NCBI RefSeq assembly: GCF_018860155.1
Contig: NZ_JAHKNI010000002.1
Location: 124,001-188,000, forward strand
DNA: 64,000 bases
Reading direction: 5' to 3'
Source: Nocardia albiluteola
GTDB lineage: Bacteria; Actinomycetota; Actinomycetes; Mycobacteriales; Mycobacteriaceae
A model generated the notes under the pieces. That model saw nothing but the letters and a program-made list of their open reading frames with translations, did not search any database and was not told the DNA's origin. Both the position numbers and the translations under genes were made by a program. The stretch's first letter is position 1. Each line of letters begins with the position of its first letter. Below, in pieces: positions 8,634-16,736 of the stretch.

Positions 8634-9578
8634 ATGACTTCACCGACCACAACCCCGATATCCACAGGCGTGACGATGCTCGGGCTCGGGGCGATGGGCA
8701 GCGCCCTCGCCGCCCGGCTCCTTGCAGCCGGCCACCCGGTGACCGTATGGAACCGGAGCGTAGGTCGCGACGCTGATCTGGTCGAGCGCGGCGCCCGGCG
8801 CGCCGAGACCGTTGCCGACGCCGTCACCGCGCAGCCGCTGATCGTTGCCTGCTTGCTCCGGCACCCTTCGGTGCACCACACCCTCGACCCCGTCGTCGCT
8901 CAGCTGCGCGGCAAGACGCTGGTCAACCTCACCACAACCACTCCGAACGAGGCGCGCGAGCTGGCTGCGTGGGCCGCCGAGCACGGGATCGACTATCTCG
9001 ACGGCGCCATCCTGGCCGTGCCCGCCATGATCGGATCACCCGGCGCGCAGGTCTTCTACGGCGGCTCGCAGGCCGCCTTCGACCAGCACCGCAAAGTCCT
9101 CGACACGTGGGCAACCAGCATCTTCGACGGTTCGGATGCGGGCAGGGCGTCGCTGATCGACCTTGCCATGCTGTCCGCGATGTACCAGATGTTCGCCGGC
9201 TTCATTCACGGCGCTGCGATGGTCGGCTCGGAAGGCATGACCGCCACGGAGTTCGCCGCTCGCACGACTCCGTTCATCAGTGCCATGACCGCCAGTTTCG
9301 CTGGCTTCGCGCGGATTATCGACGGCGGCGACTACGCCGTTGCCGGCCAGCAGAGCCTGGACTTCTCCGATCTGTCGTACATCGTGCGCGCCAGCGACGA
9401 GCAGGGGGTGAACCCGGCGACGCTCGCCGCGGTGCAGGCGCTGATCGGCCGGCAGGTCGCCGCCGGACACGGTTCCGAAGGATTCTCGCGAATCTACGAG
9501 AGCTTCCGCGCGGCCGAGGTGACAGTCGGTGGTGGCCGGGAAACGGTCGGTGGCAGTCACGATGAACGGTATATGTAA
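8634..9578 (+). CDS. NAD(P)-dependent reductase of the imine reductase/beta-hydroxyacid dehydrogenase group
   Basis: This is a 314-residue oxidoreductase. The N-terminal Rossmann motif GLGAMG is at residues 17-22, followed by the WNRS segment that contacts the cofactor phosphate in NADPH enzymes. The block VNLTTTTPNEARELAAWAAEHGIDYLDGAI and the following AVPAMIGSPGAQVFYGGS are characteristic of imine reductase-like members of the 6-phosphogluconate dehydrogenase superfamily. The helical C-terminal half (DLAMLSAMYQMFAGFIHGAA) forms the dimer. The natural substrate is unknown; reduction of a cyclic imine or a hydroxyacid are both possible. It is under the divergent HxlR regulator. Confidence 0.88.
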   Translation: MTSPTTTPISTGVTMLGLGAMGSALAARLLAAGHPVTVWNRSVGRDADLVERGARRAETVADAVTAQPLIVACLLRHPSVHHTLDPVVAQLRGKTLVNLTTTTPNEARELAAWAAEHGIDYLDGAILAVPAMIGSPGAQVFYGGSQAAFDQHRKVLDTWATSIFDGSDAGRASLIDLAMLSAMYQMFAGFIHGAAMVGSEGMTATEFAARTTPFISAMTASFAGFARIIDGGDYAVAGQQSLDFSDLSYIVRASDEQGVNPATLAAVQALIGRQVAAGHGSEGFSRIYESFRAAEVTVGGGRETVGGSHDERYM

Positions 9579-10025
9579 CGACTCGGGGCTCCTCGGTGGC
9601 CGCGCTACCAGCGAGTACGGGAATACCGAGCATTGACTGTCACGCCGGAGTCGCATTACAATAACGACTTGATAACAAGTTCTGCTGACGATCACCTTGC
9701 CTAGCGCAACGAGTCGAGAGCTTACCTGCCACAGCAATTCGGCAACCCAATAATGCGACGGCCGCACTCGGCAGCATGCCGGGTCCGGCTGCACGCGGGC
9801 GCGCACGCGCCGCCCTGCGATTACATCCACACCACAACTTGTCCGGCCGGCGGGGAGAGCTTCGCGCGGCCGCGTGACCAGAACACGGATCCTGCTGATG
9901 ACTGCACTCTCACTCCTTGCCTGCCGATATGTGCGTTCCGACGACACGCCATTGCCGCCGGGGGCACTCGGCTCCGCGCTGGGCCGTGGACGGCTCGGCT
10001 GTGCTGATAGTGACGTAGGTGCGCG
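9579..10025. other. Intergenic region without a convincing gene; one small inverted repeat
   Basis: No frame here has protein-like composition. The only structure seen is ACTTG-ATAA-CAAGT at 9667-9680, a 5-base inverted repeat in an AT-rich patch that could be an operator. It lies 345 bases before the esterase gene. Confidence 0.4.
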
Positions 10026-11042
10026 ATGGTGACTGTTCCGGCCGTGGAACCTGCGCCCGAGCCGGGCCGCGAATCCGGCACGGTCGTCAACCCGGGTCGA
10101 ACCAGCCTGTATTCACAGGCACTGCGGCTTGCCTGTCGTGGCGTGGTTGCCCCGGTCGTACGGCATTACCCGATCCACCCGGTAACGATGCCGGTCGCTC
10201 GCACCGTCCTGGACGGCCTGGCGAGGGTGCGCCCGGCGCCGCGCGGGGTGGAGCGCGAGCAGATACGCCTGAAGGGGTTCCGAATGGAGATCCTGCATCC
10301 GGCGGGTCGACGGCGGTCGTTGCGTGACGGCGCGGTGATGTACATGCACGGTGGTGCCTTCTTCATGTGCGGGCTGGATTCGCACCGGCCGATCGCCGCC
10401 AGTTTGGCCCGGCGCACCGGACTGCCCGTGGTGAACGTGGAATACCGGCAGCTACCGGGCACGACCATCACCGGTTCGATCCAGGACTGCCTGACCGCAT
10501 ATCGATGGTTGTTGCGGCACGGTGCCGATCCGGCCCGGACCGTGTTCGCCGGCGATTCGGCCGGTGGGTTCCTGAGTTTCGCGACAGCCCTGCAGGCGAA
10601 CCTCCACGGATTGCCCGTTCCGGCCGGGCTGATCGGCCTGTCACCGCTGTTGGACCTGGACCACCACGCCAAGCAGGATTACTGCAATGTCGGCCGCGAC
10701 GCCTACATTCCGATCTCGGCGGTGCGGCGCATGGTGCACTACGGCGCCAAGGTGGACGGGCAGGTCGATCCGGCACTGTCGCCGGTGAACGGGTCGCTGG
10801 CGGGCTTGCCGCCGGTGCTGCTGATGGTCGGTGAGGACGAACTGCTGCGGTATGACTGCGAGCTGATGGCGCAGCGACTGACCGCGGCCGGTGTGCCGAA
10901 TTCGCTGGAATTGTGGCGTGGGCAGGTGCACGCGTTCATGAGCATCCTGCCCGACCTGCCCGAGAGCCGCGCCGCGCTGGCACGGGCGGCGCGTTTCACC
11001 CGCTCCCGGGTCGAGGTCGGAGCGAGCGCCCGCAGGGCGTGA
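10026..11042 (+). CDS. Alpha/beta hydrolase fold-3 esterase (hormone-sensitive lipase group)
   Basis: This is a 338-residue serine esterase. The oxyanion-hole motif HGG is at residues 108-110 (MYMHGGAFF) and the nucleophile elbow GDSAGG has Ser178. The acid is likely the Asp or Glu in MVGEDELLRYD, and the base is the His in GQVHAFMSILP. The HGG plus GDSAGG combination defines the HSL/acetyl-esterase family, which hydrolyses short-chain esters. No signal peptide is visible; the first 30 residues are polar. No neighbouring pathway genes point to a substrate. Confidence 0.92.
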   Translation: MVTVPAVEPAPEPGRESGTVVNPGRTSLYSQALRLACRGVVAPVVRHYPIHPVTMPVARTVLDGLARVRPAPRGVEREQIRLKGFRMEILHPAGRRRSLRDGAVMYMHGGAFFMCGLDSHRPIAASLARRTGLPVVNVEYRQLPGTTITGSIQDCLTAYRWLLRHGADPARTVFAGDSAGGFLSFATALQANLHGLPVPAGLIGLSPLLDLDHHAKQDYCNVGRDAYIPISAVRRMVHYGAKVDGQVDPALSPVNGSLAGLPPVLLMVGEDELLRYDCELMAQRLTAAGVPNSLELWRGQVHAFMSILPDLPESRAALARAARFTRSRVEVGASARRA

Positions 11043-11067
11043 ACGCTCCCTAGCGCTGGACGGTTTC

Positions 11068-11799
11068 TCAGCTCTGCTGACCGTTACCGTTCCCGGTGGC
11101 TGCGCCGAGCGCATAGCCTGCGGCTCCGGCGACGATGGCGGTGGGAACAGCGGCCACTACTGCGCCGACTACGGCGCCTACCGCTGCGCCGGCGCCGGCG
11201 CCCGCGAGGGCGCCGCCCATCATTCCCAAGGGTGCGCCCACACCCAGAGTCGGAATGCCCATGGCCACACCGCCCACGGTCCCGCCGGCAATTGCACCGA
11301 CCGTAGCGCCGATAATCGCTCCCGGTATGGCCCCGAACACCGCGGCCGGTATGGCTCCCGCGGCCGCGCCGATGATGAGGCCGGCGGTGCCGCCATCCCT
11401 CGTCATCCGGGTGACCCTGTCCGAATAGTCGCCGTTGACCGTCGGGTGCAGCCCGGCGCGGATCGACGCCCTGGTAGCGGCTGCGGCGTTCTCTGCCTGA
11501 GAGCCGCGACCGGGCACGCCGCCCGGTGCGAGTACGGGTGCGGGCGCCGCCGTGCCGTAGTGCACCCGACCAGGTCCCCACACGGCTGAAGTTCCGATCG
11601 CACGCTGGGTGGCGATGTGCTGCACGGTGCTGCTCCGGAGCTGCTCGAGGGGCGGGGGAGCCGCAACGCTGGGCTGCGCCGCGGCGGCGCCCGTGGCGCT
11701 CGAGTAGGTCACCGCGACGGCTAGCGGTATCGCGCCGACGATCGACAGCAGGGCGCGTCGCGACGCGCTGGTCGTGGATTCTCTATACCGACGAGTCAT
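11068..11799 (-). CDS. Secreted glycine-zipper protein of unknown function
   Basis: This 243-residue protein starts at ATG 11799, with GAGAGGG upstream. It has an N-terminal signal peptide (ALLSIVGAIPLAVAVTYSSATGAAAAQ) and a polar middle of about 90 residues. The last 110 residues are built almost only of Gly, Ala, Val and Ile, with repeated GxxxG spacing (GAAAGAIPAAVFGAIPGAII and GGALAGAGAGAAVGAVVGAV). This is a glycine-zipper membrane-inserting region. Such segments occur in channel-forming or cell-envelope proteins. I do not recognise a named family and assign no function. It stands alone. Confidence 0.75.
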   Translation of the reverse strand: MTRRYRESTTSASRRALLSIVGAIPLAVAVTYSSATGAAAAQPSVAAPPPLEQLRSSTVQHIATQRAIGTSAVWGPGRVHYGTAAPAPVLAPGGVPGRGSQAENAAAATRASIRAGLHPTVNGDYSDRVTRMTRDGGTAGLIIGAAAGAIPAAVFGAIPGAIIGATVGAIAGGTVGGVAMGIPTLGVGAPLGMMGGALAGAGAGAAVGAVVGAVVAAVPTAIVAGAAGYALGAATGNGNGQQS

Positions 11800-12007
11800 G
11801 CGACTACCCTCTCGCTGGATTCGACTGGGAATAGCTCTCCTGGCCCACTGGTTATCGGACACATGCAGCAGAGATGATAGCTGCAGAGTAACTCCGGCAT
11901 GTGATGTACGGCGCGATTACTTCGGTGAATGCAGCTGAGCGCAGCCGGCATCGGCTCATGCCCGCCCTCTCGGCCGCCACTCGCTCGATGGGATACGCCT
12001 GCGCCTG

Positions 12008-12703
12008 TCAGCGCCGAGTGGTGATCACGATCGGTTTGACGTCGGTGGGGATGGCGTTCAAGGTCGAGACGGGAACGCCGAGCACGGTGGCGGCGACATC
12101 CCGGGGGATCGAGTTCAGCGCGCCGAGCAGGCCGATGTCGTCACTGTTCTCGGGGGCGCTGGAGTTGAAGACGATGAGCAGTTCGAGCGGGGCGTCGGTG
12201 CGGGCGTTTTCGAAATAGTGGAAGAACCCTTGCGGGGCGAAGACGAGATCACCGGCGTGTGCCTCGAACACGTCGGTGTGATAGCTGCCGTCCGGATGAG
12301 TGCCCAGCAGAGTCCATTTCGCGGTACCGGAAATGTGGTAGTTGAGTTCCCATGCGGTGGGATGCCAGTGGGGTTCGCGGATTCCGCCGGGCTGTAGCCG
12401 GACGAAGTAGGCCGCGCCGTTTTGTCCGGCGAGCACCGGGAAGTTCTGTTCGTGCGCGCCTTGCAGGGTGCCGCCGCTGTAGCGGTCCGGATCGGCGGCG
12501 GTGAGGTGAAACAGATGCGGTGAGTTGTTGAGATTGGCGTCGACATCGCTCGCGCTCGGCAGTGCGCTCGGGGTGGTCTCGGCGCATGCTGCGGCCGCGG
12601 TCAAACCTGCTCCGAGCGCCGCCCCGCCCAGCGCCGCCGCACCCGTCCCGAGGGCGGTCCGCCGATTCACCGCCGGCGGTTCCTGAGGTTGCTCATCGGA
12701 CAT
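12008..12703 (-). CDS. Tat-exported mono-cupin protein
   Basis: The protein has 231 residues, starting at ATG 12703 with GGAGCG upstream. The N-terminus has a twin-arginine signal (NRRTALGTGAAALGGAALG). The cupin domain shows metal ligands H112, H114 and E119 in PHWHPTAWELNYHISG, and His162 in GDLVFAPQGFFHYFEN. This arrangement resembles oxalate decarboxylase-type cupins, but only one cupin is present, so the reaction cannot be named. Export and a bound metal (Mn, Fe or Ni) are likely. There is no operon partner. Confidence 0.82.
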   Translation of the reverse strand: MSDEQPQEPPAVNRRTALGTGAAALGGAALGAGLTAAAACAETTPSALPSASDVDANLNNSPHLFHLTAADPDRYSGGTLQGAHEQNFPVLAGQNGAAYFVRLQPGGIREPHWHPTAWELNYHISGTAKWTLLGTHPDGSYHTDVFEAHAGDLVFAPQGFFHYFENARTDAPLELLIVFNSSAPENSDDIGLLGALNSIPRDVAATVLGVPVSTLNAIPTDVKPIVITTRR

Positions 12704-13032
12704 GTCGCTCCGTTCTGCCGCAGAAGGGCTTTCGTCGGTGCATCCGAGCCGGAGTGGATCGGGCAAAGCCTATCGTCGGCATCACGGGTCCGGATCGAGC
12801 GACTCGCATGCCCGCCATGGGGGCGGCGATTCGAGAACGCGGGCAGTTGCACTAGCCGACCTCGAACAGGCGTGATGTATCTCGAGGTTGGTAGCGAGGG
12901 CCCTCGTAACGTCGCTCTGCTGTCAGATGGCCTGCCATGCCTCGATAAGGGCGAGCGGCATGGAAACCTCTGGCCGACCATTTCCCGCATCGCCCTGCCG
13001 GAACTCTAACTCCCAGGAGCTTTTCCGGCAGG
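12704..13032. other. Intergenic region with a long-armed inverted repeat
   Basis: No credible coding frame is seen. CCTGCCGGAA (12994-13003) and TTCCGGCAGG (13023-13032) form a perfect 10-base inverted repeat with a 19-base loop. It is downstream of the minus-strand island genes and could end their transcripts, though no T-run follows. Confidence 0.4.
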
Positions 13033-13158
13033 TCAGCCAACGATGCAACCGCAACGCCGACCACCTGCGTATAAGCTCCGGCCCGGCAACAAGTTCAAGG
13101 AAGAGTTTCCTTGAACTTCCAGGACCTCGGACTGGTACGCGCCATGCTTGCGCTCCAT
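13033..13158 (-). pseudogene. Remnant of a second immunity-like gene (similar to the gene at 14183-14455)
   Basis: The frame from ATG 13158 reads MERKHGAYQSEVLEVQGN and continues SSLNLLPGRSLYAGG before it runs out. The first part aligns without gaps to the N-terminus of the 90-residue protein at 14183-14455: SEVLEVQGNSSLNLLPGR against AKIVETRGNHSLVLLQGR. The rest of that protein has no counterpart in the same frame. A shifted frame continues towards 12950 with only weak similarity. I read it as a decayed paralogous immunity gene left after toxin-immunity exchange. The perfect 12-base inverted repeat at 13091-13118 falls inside it. Confidence 0.5.
13091..13118. repeat. Perfect 12-bp inverted repeat with 4-base loop
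   Basis: AAGTTCAAGGAA (13091-13102) and TTCCTTGAACTT (13107-13118) are exact complements around GAGT. It is the strongest hairpin near the 3' end of the NADAR transcript and could act as its terminator or as a protein site. Confidence 0.6.
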
Positions 13159-13193
13159 GATATGGGTAGAAGGAGGGTTTGTTAACGGCTGGC

Positions 13194-13778
13194 TCAGGCC
13201 GTGTCTTCGCGTAGTATGTGGCGAACATTCATCAGCGCGAAACCTAACAAATTGGTCCCCAACCATTGTTTGGGGTTCTCGGATCGAGGGTCGTCTGCGG
13301 CTAGCCCGATCCCCCAAATTCTGTCCAGTGGGCTGGCTTCGACAAGTACTCGATCACCGGTACCGAGGAGAAAGCTCTTCAAATCAGGGTTTTGCCCGAA
13401 CTTCGCGGCATTGCCGTCGACCACAATTTCGGACCGACGCTCTTCCCATATCGACGCATCGAAGTTGCCGACTCGGCGTCCAAGGGCCTTTGCGTGGCCG
13501 GGGTGTTCACTTGCAAGGATCTCTGTAGCCAGCTCGAAGTCGCCAAATAGGCGCGTCTTCTGCCACATCATATAATGCTCAGCCGTCGGGAAAATCAGAT
13601 CATCGACCGTAAACCGGCTGGGCCACCACTGGCTCAAGCAACTTTGGTCGATCCGGCCATCTCGGCTCGGCTGGTGTCCCCAGAAATGCAGGTACTTGAA
13701 GCGCTCGCCTTGCTCGATCGCCGTGATCAGATCCGATGTCGTATGTATCAATTGACTTTCCGTCCTAGGGCTGTTCAA
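13194..13778 (-). CDS. NADAR-family protein (YbiA-like N-glycosidase fold)
   Basis: This 194-residue protein matches the NADAR pattern: a KYLHFWGHQ opening, LSQWWPSRFTVDDLIFPTAEHYMMWQKTRLFGD, then AKALGRRVGNFDASIWEERR, and a C-terminal SPLDRIWGIGL plus NLLGFALMNVR. Known NADAR proteins cleave N-glycosidic bonds, for example in riboflavin intermediates, and some reverse guanine ADP-ribosylation made by DarT-like toxins. The start is TTG 13778, overlapping the TGA of the upstream small gene (TTGA), so translation is coupled. It lies in an AT-richer island next to toxin genes, which suggests a protective role. No DarT-like gene is visible beside it. Confidence 0.88.
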   Translation of the reverse strand: MNSPRTESQLIHTTSDLITAIEQGERFKYLHFWGHQPSRDGRIDQSCLSQWWPSRFTVDDLIFPTAEHYMMWQKTRLFGDFELATEILASEHPGHAKALGRRVGNFDASIWEERRSEIVVDGNAAKFGQNPDLKSFLLGTGDRVLVEASPLDRIWGIGLAADDPRSENPKQWLGTNLLGFALMNVRHILREDTA

Positions 13779-14026
13779 TCGGGTCGGCCCATGTCGCTTC
13801 TACCATCGTTTTTGGAGATCTTGTTTACGCGCTCTCCGATAGATTCCGGATCGAACGCCGAGGAATTAAAGGCGATAATGTATTCAGTGCTATCGAGTAT
13901 CTCGATCTCAGCCATGATATCGTGATCGGAATTGGTCGCAATGATTTCGCCTTCATAAACCTGATCCGGGTCTCCGGCGAACTCGAGCATCTCCGGCCAA
14001 TCGAATACCGCTTCTCCAGCGCCCAT
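13775..14026 (-). CDS. Small acidic protein coupled to the NADAR gene, function unknown
   Basis: This is 83 residues from ATG 14026, which has GGAG about nine bases upstream; GTG 14041 is an alternative start. The protein is acidic (VFDWPEMLEFAGDPDQVYE, then DHDIMAEIEILDSTEYI) with no signal peptide or membrane helix. I do not recognise a family. Size, acidity, low GC and position between an immunity-like gene and NADAR fit an immunity or antitoxin protein, but this is inference. Its TGA overlaps the TTG of the NADAR gene, so the two products are likely made together. Confidence 0.6.
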   Translation of the reverse strand: MGAGEAVFDWPEMLEFAGDPDQVYEGEIIATNSDHDIMAEIEILDSTEYIIAFNSSAFDPESIGERVNKISKNDGRSDMGRPD

Positions 14027-14182
14027 CGACTCTTGCTCCACATAGGTATTGATATCGTAATCATTTCGGATACCTCAGGGTGGTTGGAGGGCCATGCGGT
14101 GGTGTTCAACCTGGTGGGTTTTGCGCCAATCGTGTTTCATGTGGATTCTCTCCGTCACCGAAACTTCCCTTCTGAGTTGGAT

Positions 14183-14455
14183 TCAATCGTTGAAGTACGG
14201 GAGTTGAATTCCGGCGGAACTCATCATGTCCTCGTATGCTCGGAGCATATCAGTTGCCTTCTCGAGAACTTCTCGAACCGAGTAGAGCGCATCTTCCGCT
14301 CGCCCGTCATTTAAGTCGCCCTCAGCTTCTTTCAGGGAGTCCACGAAGTTGAACAGGCTATCGCCCTGGACTGTAAACCCTGGGAACTGTCTGCCCTGCA
14401 ATAAAACTAGAGAATGGTTCCCTCGAGTTTCTACAATCTTGGCTTCGTATGTCAT
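14183..14455 (-). CDS. Candidate immunity protein for the RHS toxin
   Basis: The protein has 90 residues, starting at ATG 14455 with GAGGAGTGAGG upstream, 11 bases after the toxin stop. It begins KIVETRGNHSLVLLQGR and continues FPGFTVQGDSLFNFVDSL, then a helical acidic half (DGRAEDALYSVREVLEKATDMLRAYEDMM) and ends GIQLPYFND. From memory it resembles small actinobacterial proteins annotated DUF6959, which often sit by polymorphic toxins; I could not check this. Its position directly after an RHS tip is where immunity genes lie. A decayed relative is at 13033-13158. Confidence 0.65.
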   Translation of the reverse strand: MTYEAKIVETRGNHSLVLLQGRQFPGFTVQGDSLFNFVDSLKEAEGDLNDGRAEDALYSVREVLEKATDMLRAYEDMMSSAGIQLPYFND

Positions 14456-14466
14456 ATCCTCACTCC

Positions 14467-15511
14467 TCAGTTTGGATAGAATGTGATGTGTGGCTCGGTT
14501 TCATTCAGTTTTCCCCGGAAAATATCGATTCGTCTGCCGTAACCCAACTCTTGTGAACCCATGGGCAATGAACTCTGTATTCTACTCCGCATTCTAGAGT
14601 TGATCCCAGCGATCACGTAGTCCCAGTCTGACTCTGCGTGTGCCGTGCCCTTTGCTCGACTGCCCACAACGTGAATTACTACACCTCGCGAATTTGCGGC
14701 ATTCTGGATTCGGCGAGCGTCAGAAGGCGAAATATTTTCCAGGCTTGCGCCAGCAGAGGCGGTCGGTTCTTTACAAGGGGTCAGTCCAAGCGGGTCGCTC
14801 CATATCGTAGAGTTGTGAGGGTAGGTGAACGGGTTCGATGACGGTGCTAGCCCGAGCGGGTCGGTTGTTGTAAAACGCCCGGTATCGGGGTCATAGTAAC
14901 GGTGGTGGTTATAGTGAATTTCGGTCTCAGGGTCATAGATCTGACCTGGGAAGCGAAGAGTTGTGCTCGCGTATCCGCGCCAGCTTGTCTTTCCCCATAG
15001 ATTACTGACGGCTGCGGCGACGGTCTGCCCAGTAGAGGAAGTGATGAGTTCGGTCGGTGTACCAGCCAGGTCCGTCACGATGGCGTAGAAACTGCGATCG
15101 ATCGAAGATTGATCCATCGCTTGAGTGACGGGCGTATTCGTGCCCGGCTGATAAATCCACCGGGTGGTTGCTTGCCCGCTGCGTTGTTCTATGAGAACCC
15201 GACACCGTAGGAGGCCAGGGTGCCGATCGGGTCGATGGCCATCTGGGCGATGTCTATGCCCACCCCGAGGACCGACAGCCCACCCTCGATCCAGGAGCCC
15301 GAGGAGATCGACTGCTGCAGCCCGACAACGTCTTCGGCGATACCCACGCCCGAATACCACCGCGTGGAATCCTGTCGCGACGCGATCAACGGATTCGAAT
15401 CACCACTCACCGGATGCCCCCACACATCGGCCGTAACACACCGATCATCCAGTGGCGCAATAGATCCATTACCGCCCAGGCCGAGGTTGCGCCGCCGAAA
15501 GTGGAATTCAT
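14467..15511 (-). pseudogene. RHS-type polymorphic toxin gene, frameshifted and internally deleted, nucleotidyltransferase tip
   Basis: Three pieces of one toxin lie in different frames. From ATG 15511 the frame reads MNSTFGGATSAWA. A second frame (about 15470-15189) carries TADVWGHPVSGDSNPLIASR, then SVLGVGIDIAQMAIDPIGTL and ASYGVGF, the usual N-terminal region of actinobacterial RHS toxins. A third (about 15200-14467) carries the end of the RHS repeats: SFYAIVTDLAGTPTELI, then FPGQIYDPETEIHYNHHRYY and two DPLGL motifs. The tip after the last DPLGL (14467-14781) has GSRAKGTAHAESDWD and RIDIF, a minimal nucleotidyltransferase active site. Intact RHS toxins are over 1000 residues, so most of the shell is gone. 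The tip frame alone is still open. Confidence 0.75.
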
Positions 15512-15592
15512 CCTGATGCCGAGTCCGCTACCTCAATCGAGGCCGCGGCTTCGGGGCAATAGTGCACCTGCCGGACGCCGACTGTCCGAACC

Positions 15593-15919
15593 TCACGAGA
15601 TTGCCTTGGAGACGCTGACCGCGTTCAGTCGGGCGGCGTTGCTGGTGTCTTGGGTTTCGAGGCCGTCGGCGGCCTTGTTGAGGGTGGTGACGTCGTTGTC
15701 CAGGGAGTCCTGGGCCGACTTGATGGCGTTGATTCCGTCTTCCTCGACGGTGTCCACGAACAGCGGGGGCAGGAATGCGCAGATCTTGCCGAAGGCATTC
15801 GACGGCGCCGTAGTGGATTTCGCGGCGTTCAATGCTTGGGTGAGGGAATCACCTACGGTGAGAACGTTTTTGGCGTGCGCGCGGATCTTGTCCGGCTCGG
15901 CGTCGATGTTTCCGCTCAT
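15593..15919 (-). CDS. EspC/WXG-like type VII secretion target
   Basis: This is a 108-residue helical protein from ATG 15919, with AGGAG about eight bases upstream. It begins MSGNIDAEPDKIRAHAKNV, then LTVGDSLTQALNAAKS, followed by two amphipathic helices and KSAQDSLDNDVTTLNKAADG. This pattern matches the EspC-like family of ESX secretion-associated proteins, which form helical hairpins and travel with larger substrates. It lies 82 bases upstream of the broken RHS gene on the same strand, so it was probably the secretion partner of that toxin. No ESX machinery genes are in the window. Confidence 0.75.
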   Translation of the reverse strand: MSGNIDAEPDKIRAHAKNVLTVGDSLTQALNAAKSTTAPSNAFGKICAFLPPLFVDTVEEDGINAIKSAQDSLDNDVTTLNKAADGLETQDTSNAARLNAVSVSKAIS

Positions 15920-16121
15920 GCCGGACCACTCCTACCTGCGGCGGAGTGGGATGCCGGCTTTTCGTGCGATGGCTTTCGATGGCTCACGACGTCCCGCCCC
16001 TCCCGTGCATGTGCTCGTACCCCGAATATAGCCAATCCCCGCACTTTTGGTCGTTCGCCGATGGGCCGGTGGTCGGGTCACGGGCCGAGTCGAGCGAGCA
16101 GCCGCCCGTGCCGCACCGCGA

Positions 16122-16736
16122 TCAGCCCACCCCGGGCACCCGGATCAGTCCGGCCAGCATCAGCAGCAGGCACTGCTCGGCCTCGGCACGGGTGGTTTCG
16201 GGATCCTCGGCGTTGGCGACGAGCATGCCCGCCTCCGTCACCGCCGACAGGATCAGATGCGACAGCACCCGCACCGGGGCCGCCACCGCCACGCCGGCGG
16301 CGACGCCCCGTTCGAGCAGGTCGGTGATCAGGCCCAGACCGTGGCGGCTTTCCATCTCGCGCCAGCCCTCCCAGCCCAGCACGGTCGGGCCGTCGGACAT
16401 GGCGATGCGCACGCTCTCGGCGCGGCTGCTGAGGTTCAGGAAGACGCGCAGGCCGGCGGCCATCGCGGCCATGAGGTCGTTCGGATCGGGCAGTTCCTCG
16501 ATGGCGCGGGTGATCTCGGCGGTGTTGTCCGCCTCCAGTTGTTCGAGCACGACCAGGAACAGCCCCCGCTTGTCGCCGTAGTGGTGGTGCAGCGCGCCCC
16601 GCGTGACCCCGGCCTCGGTGACGATCTCCTCGGCCGAGACGCCCGCGTACCCGCGTTCGGCAAACAGCCGGCGACCGGCCTGTTCGAGTGCGGTCCGGGT
16701 GGTGCGGGAGCGATCCTCCTGACTACGGCGTGGCAT
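16122..16736 (-). CDS. TetR-family repressor
   Basis: This is a 204-residue regulator. The helix-turn-helix is at residues 12-58: RTALEQAGRRLFAERGYAG followed by VSAEEIVTEAGVTRGALHHH, then YGDKRGLF. The C-terminal ligand domain is all-helical and has no recognisable ligand signature. The start lies 14 bases inside the end of the upstream hydrolase gene, so both are one transcript. The 21-bp palindrome at 17627-17647 in front of the hydrolase is the probable operator, which would make this an autoregulated pair. Confidence 0.93.
   Translation of the reverse strand: MPRRSQEDRSRTTRTALEQAGRRLFAERGYAGVSAEEIVTEAGVTRGALHHHYGDKRGLFLVVLEQLEADNTAEITRAIEELPDPNDLMAAMAAGLRVFLNLSSRAESVRIAMSDGPTVLGWEGWREMESRHGLGLITDLLERGVAAGVAVAAPVRVLSHLILSAVTEAGMLVANAEDPETTRAEAEQCLLLMLAGLIRVPGVG

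Noticed and set aside
9036..9947. 303-residue minus-strand frame running from the imine reductase gene into the intergenic region
   Set aside because: Most of it mirrors the reductase gene and the remainder has no protein-like pattern.
13194..14041. DarT-NADAR toxin-antitoxin pair
   Set aside because: The coupled gene is only about 83-88 residues and has no DarT ADP-ribosyltransferase motif.
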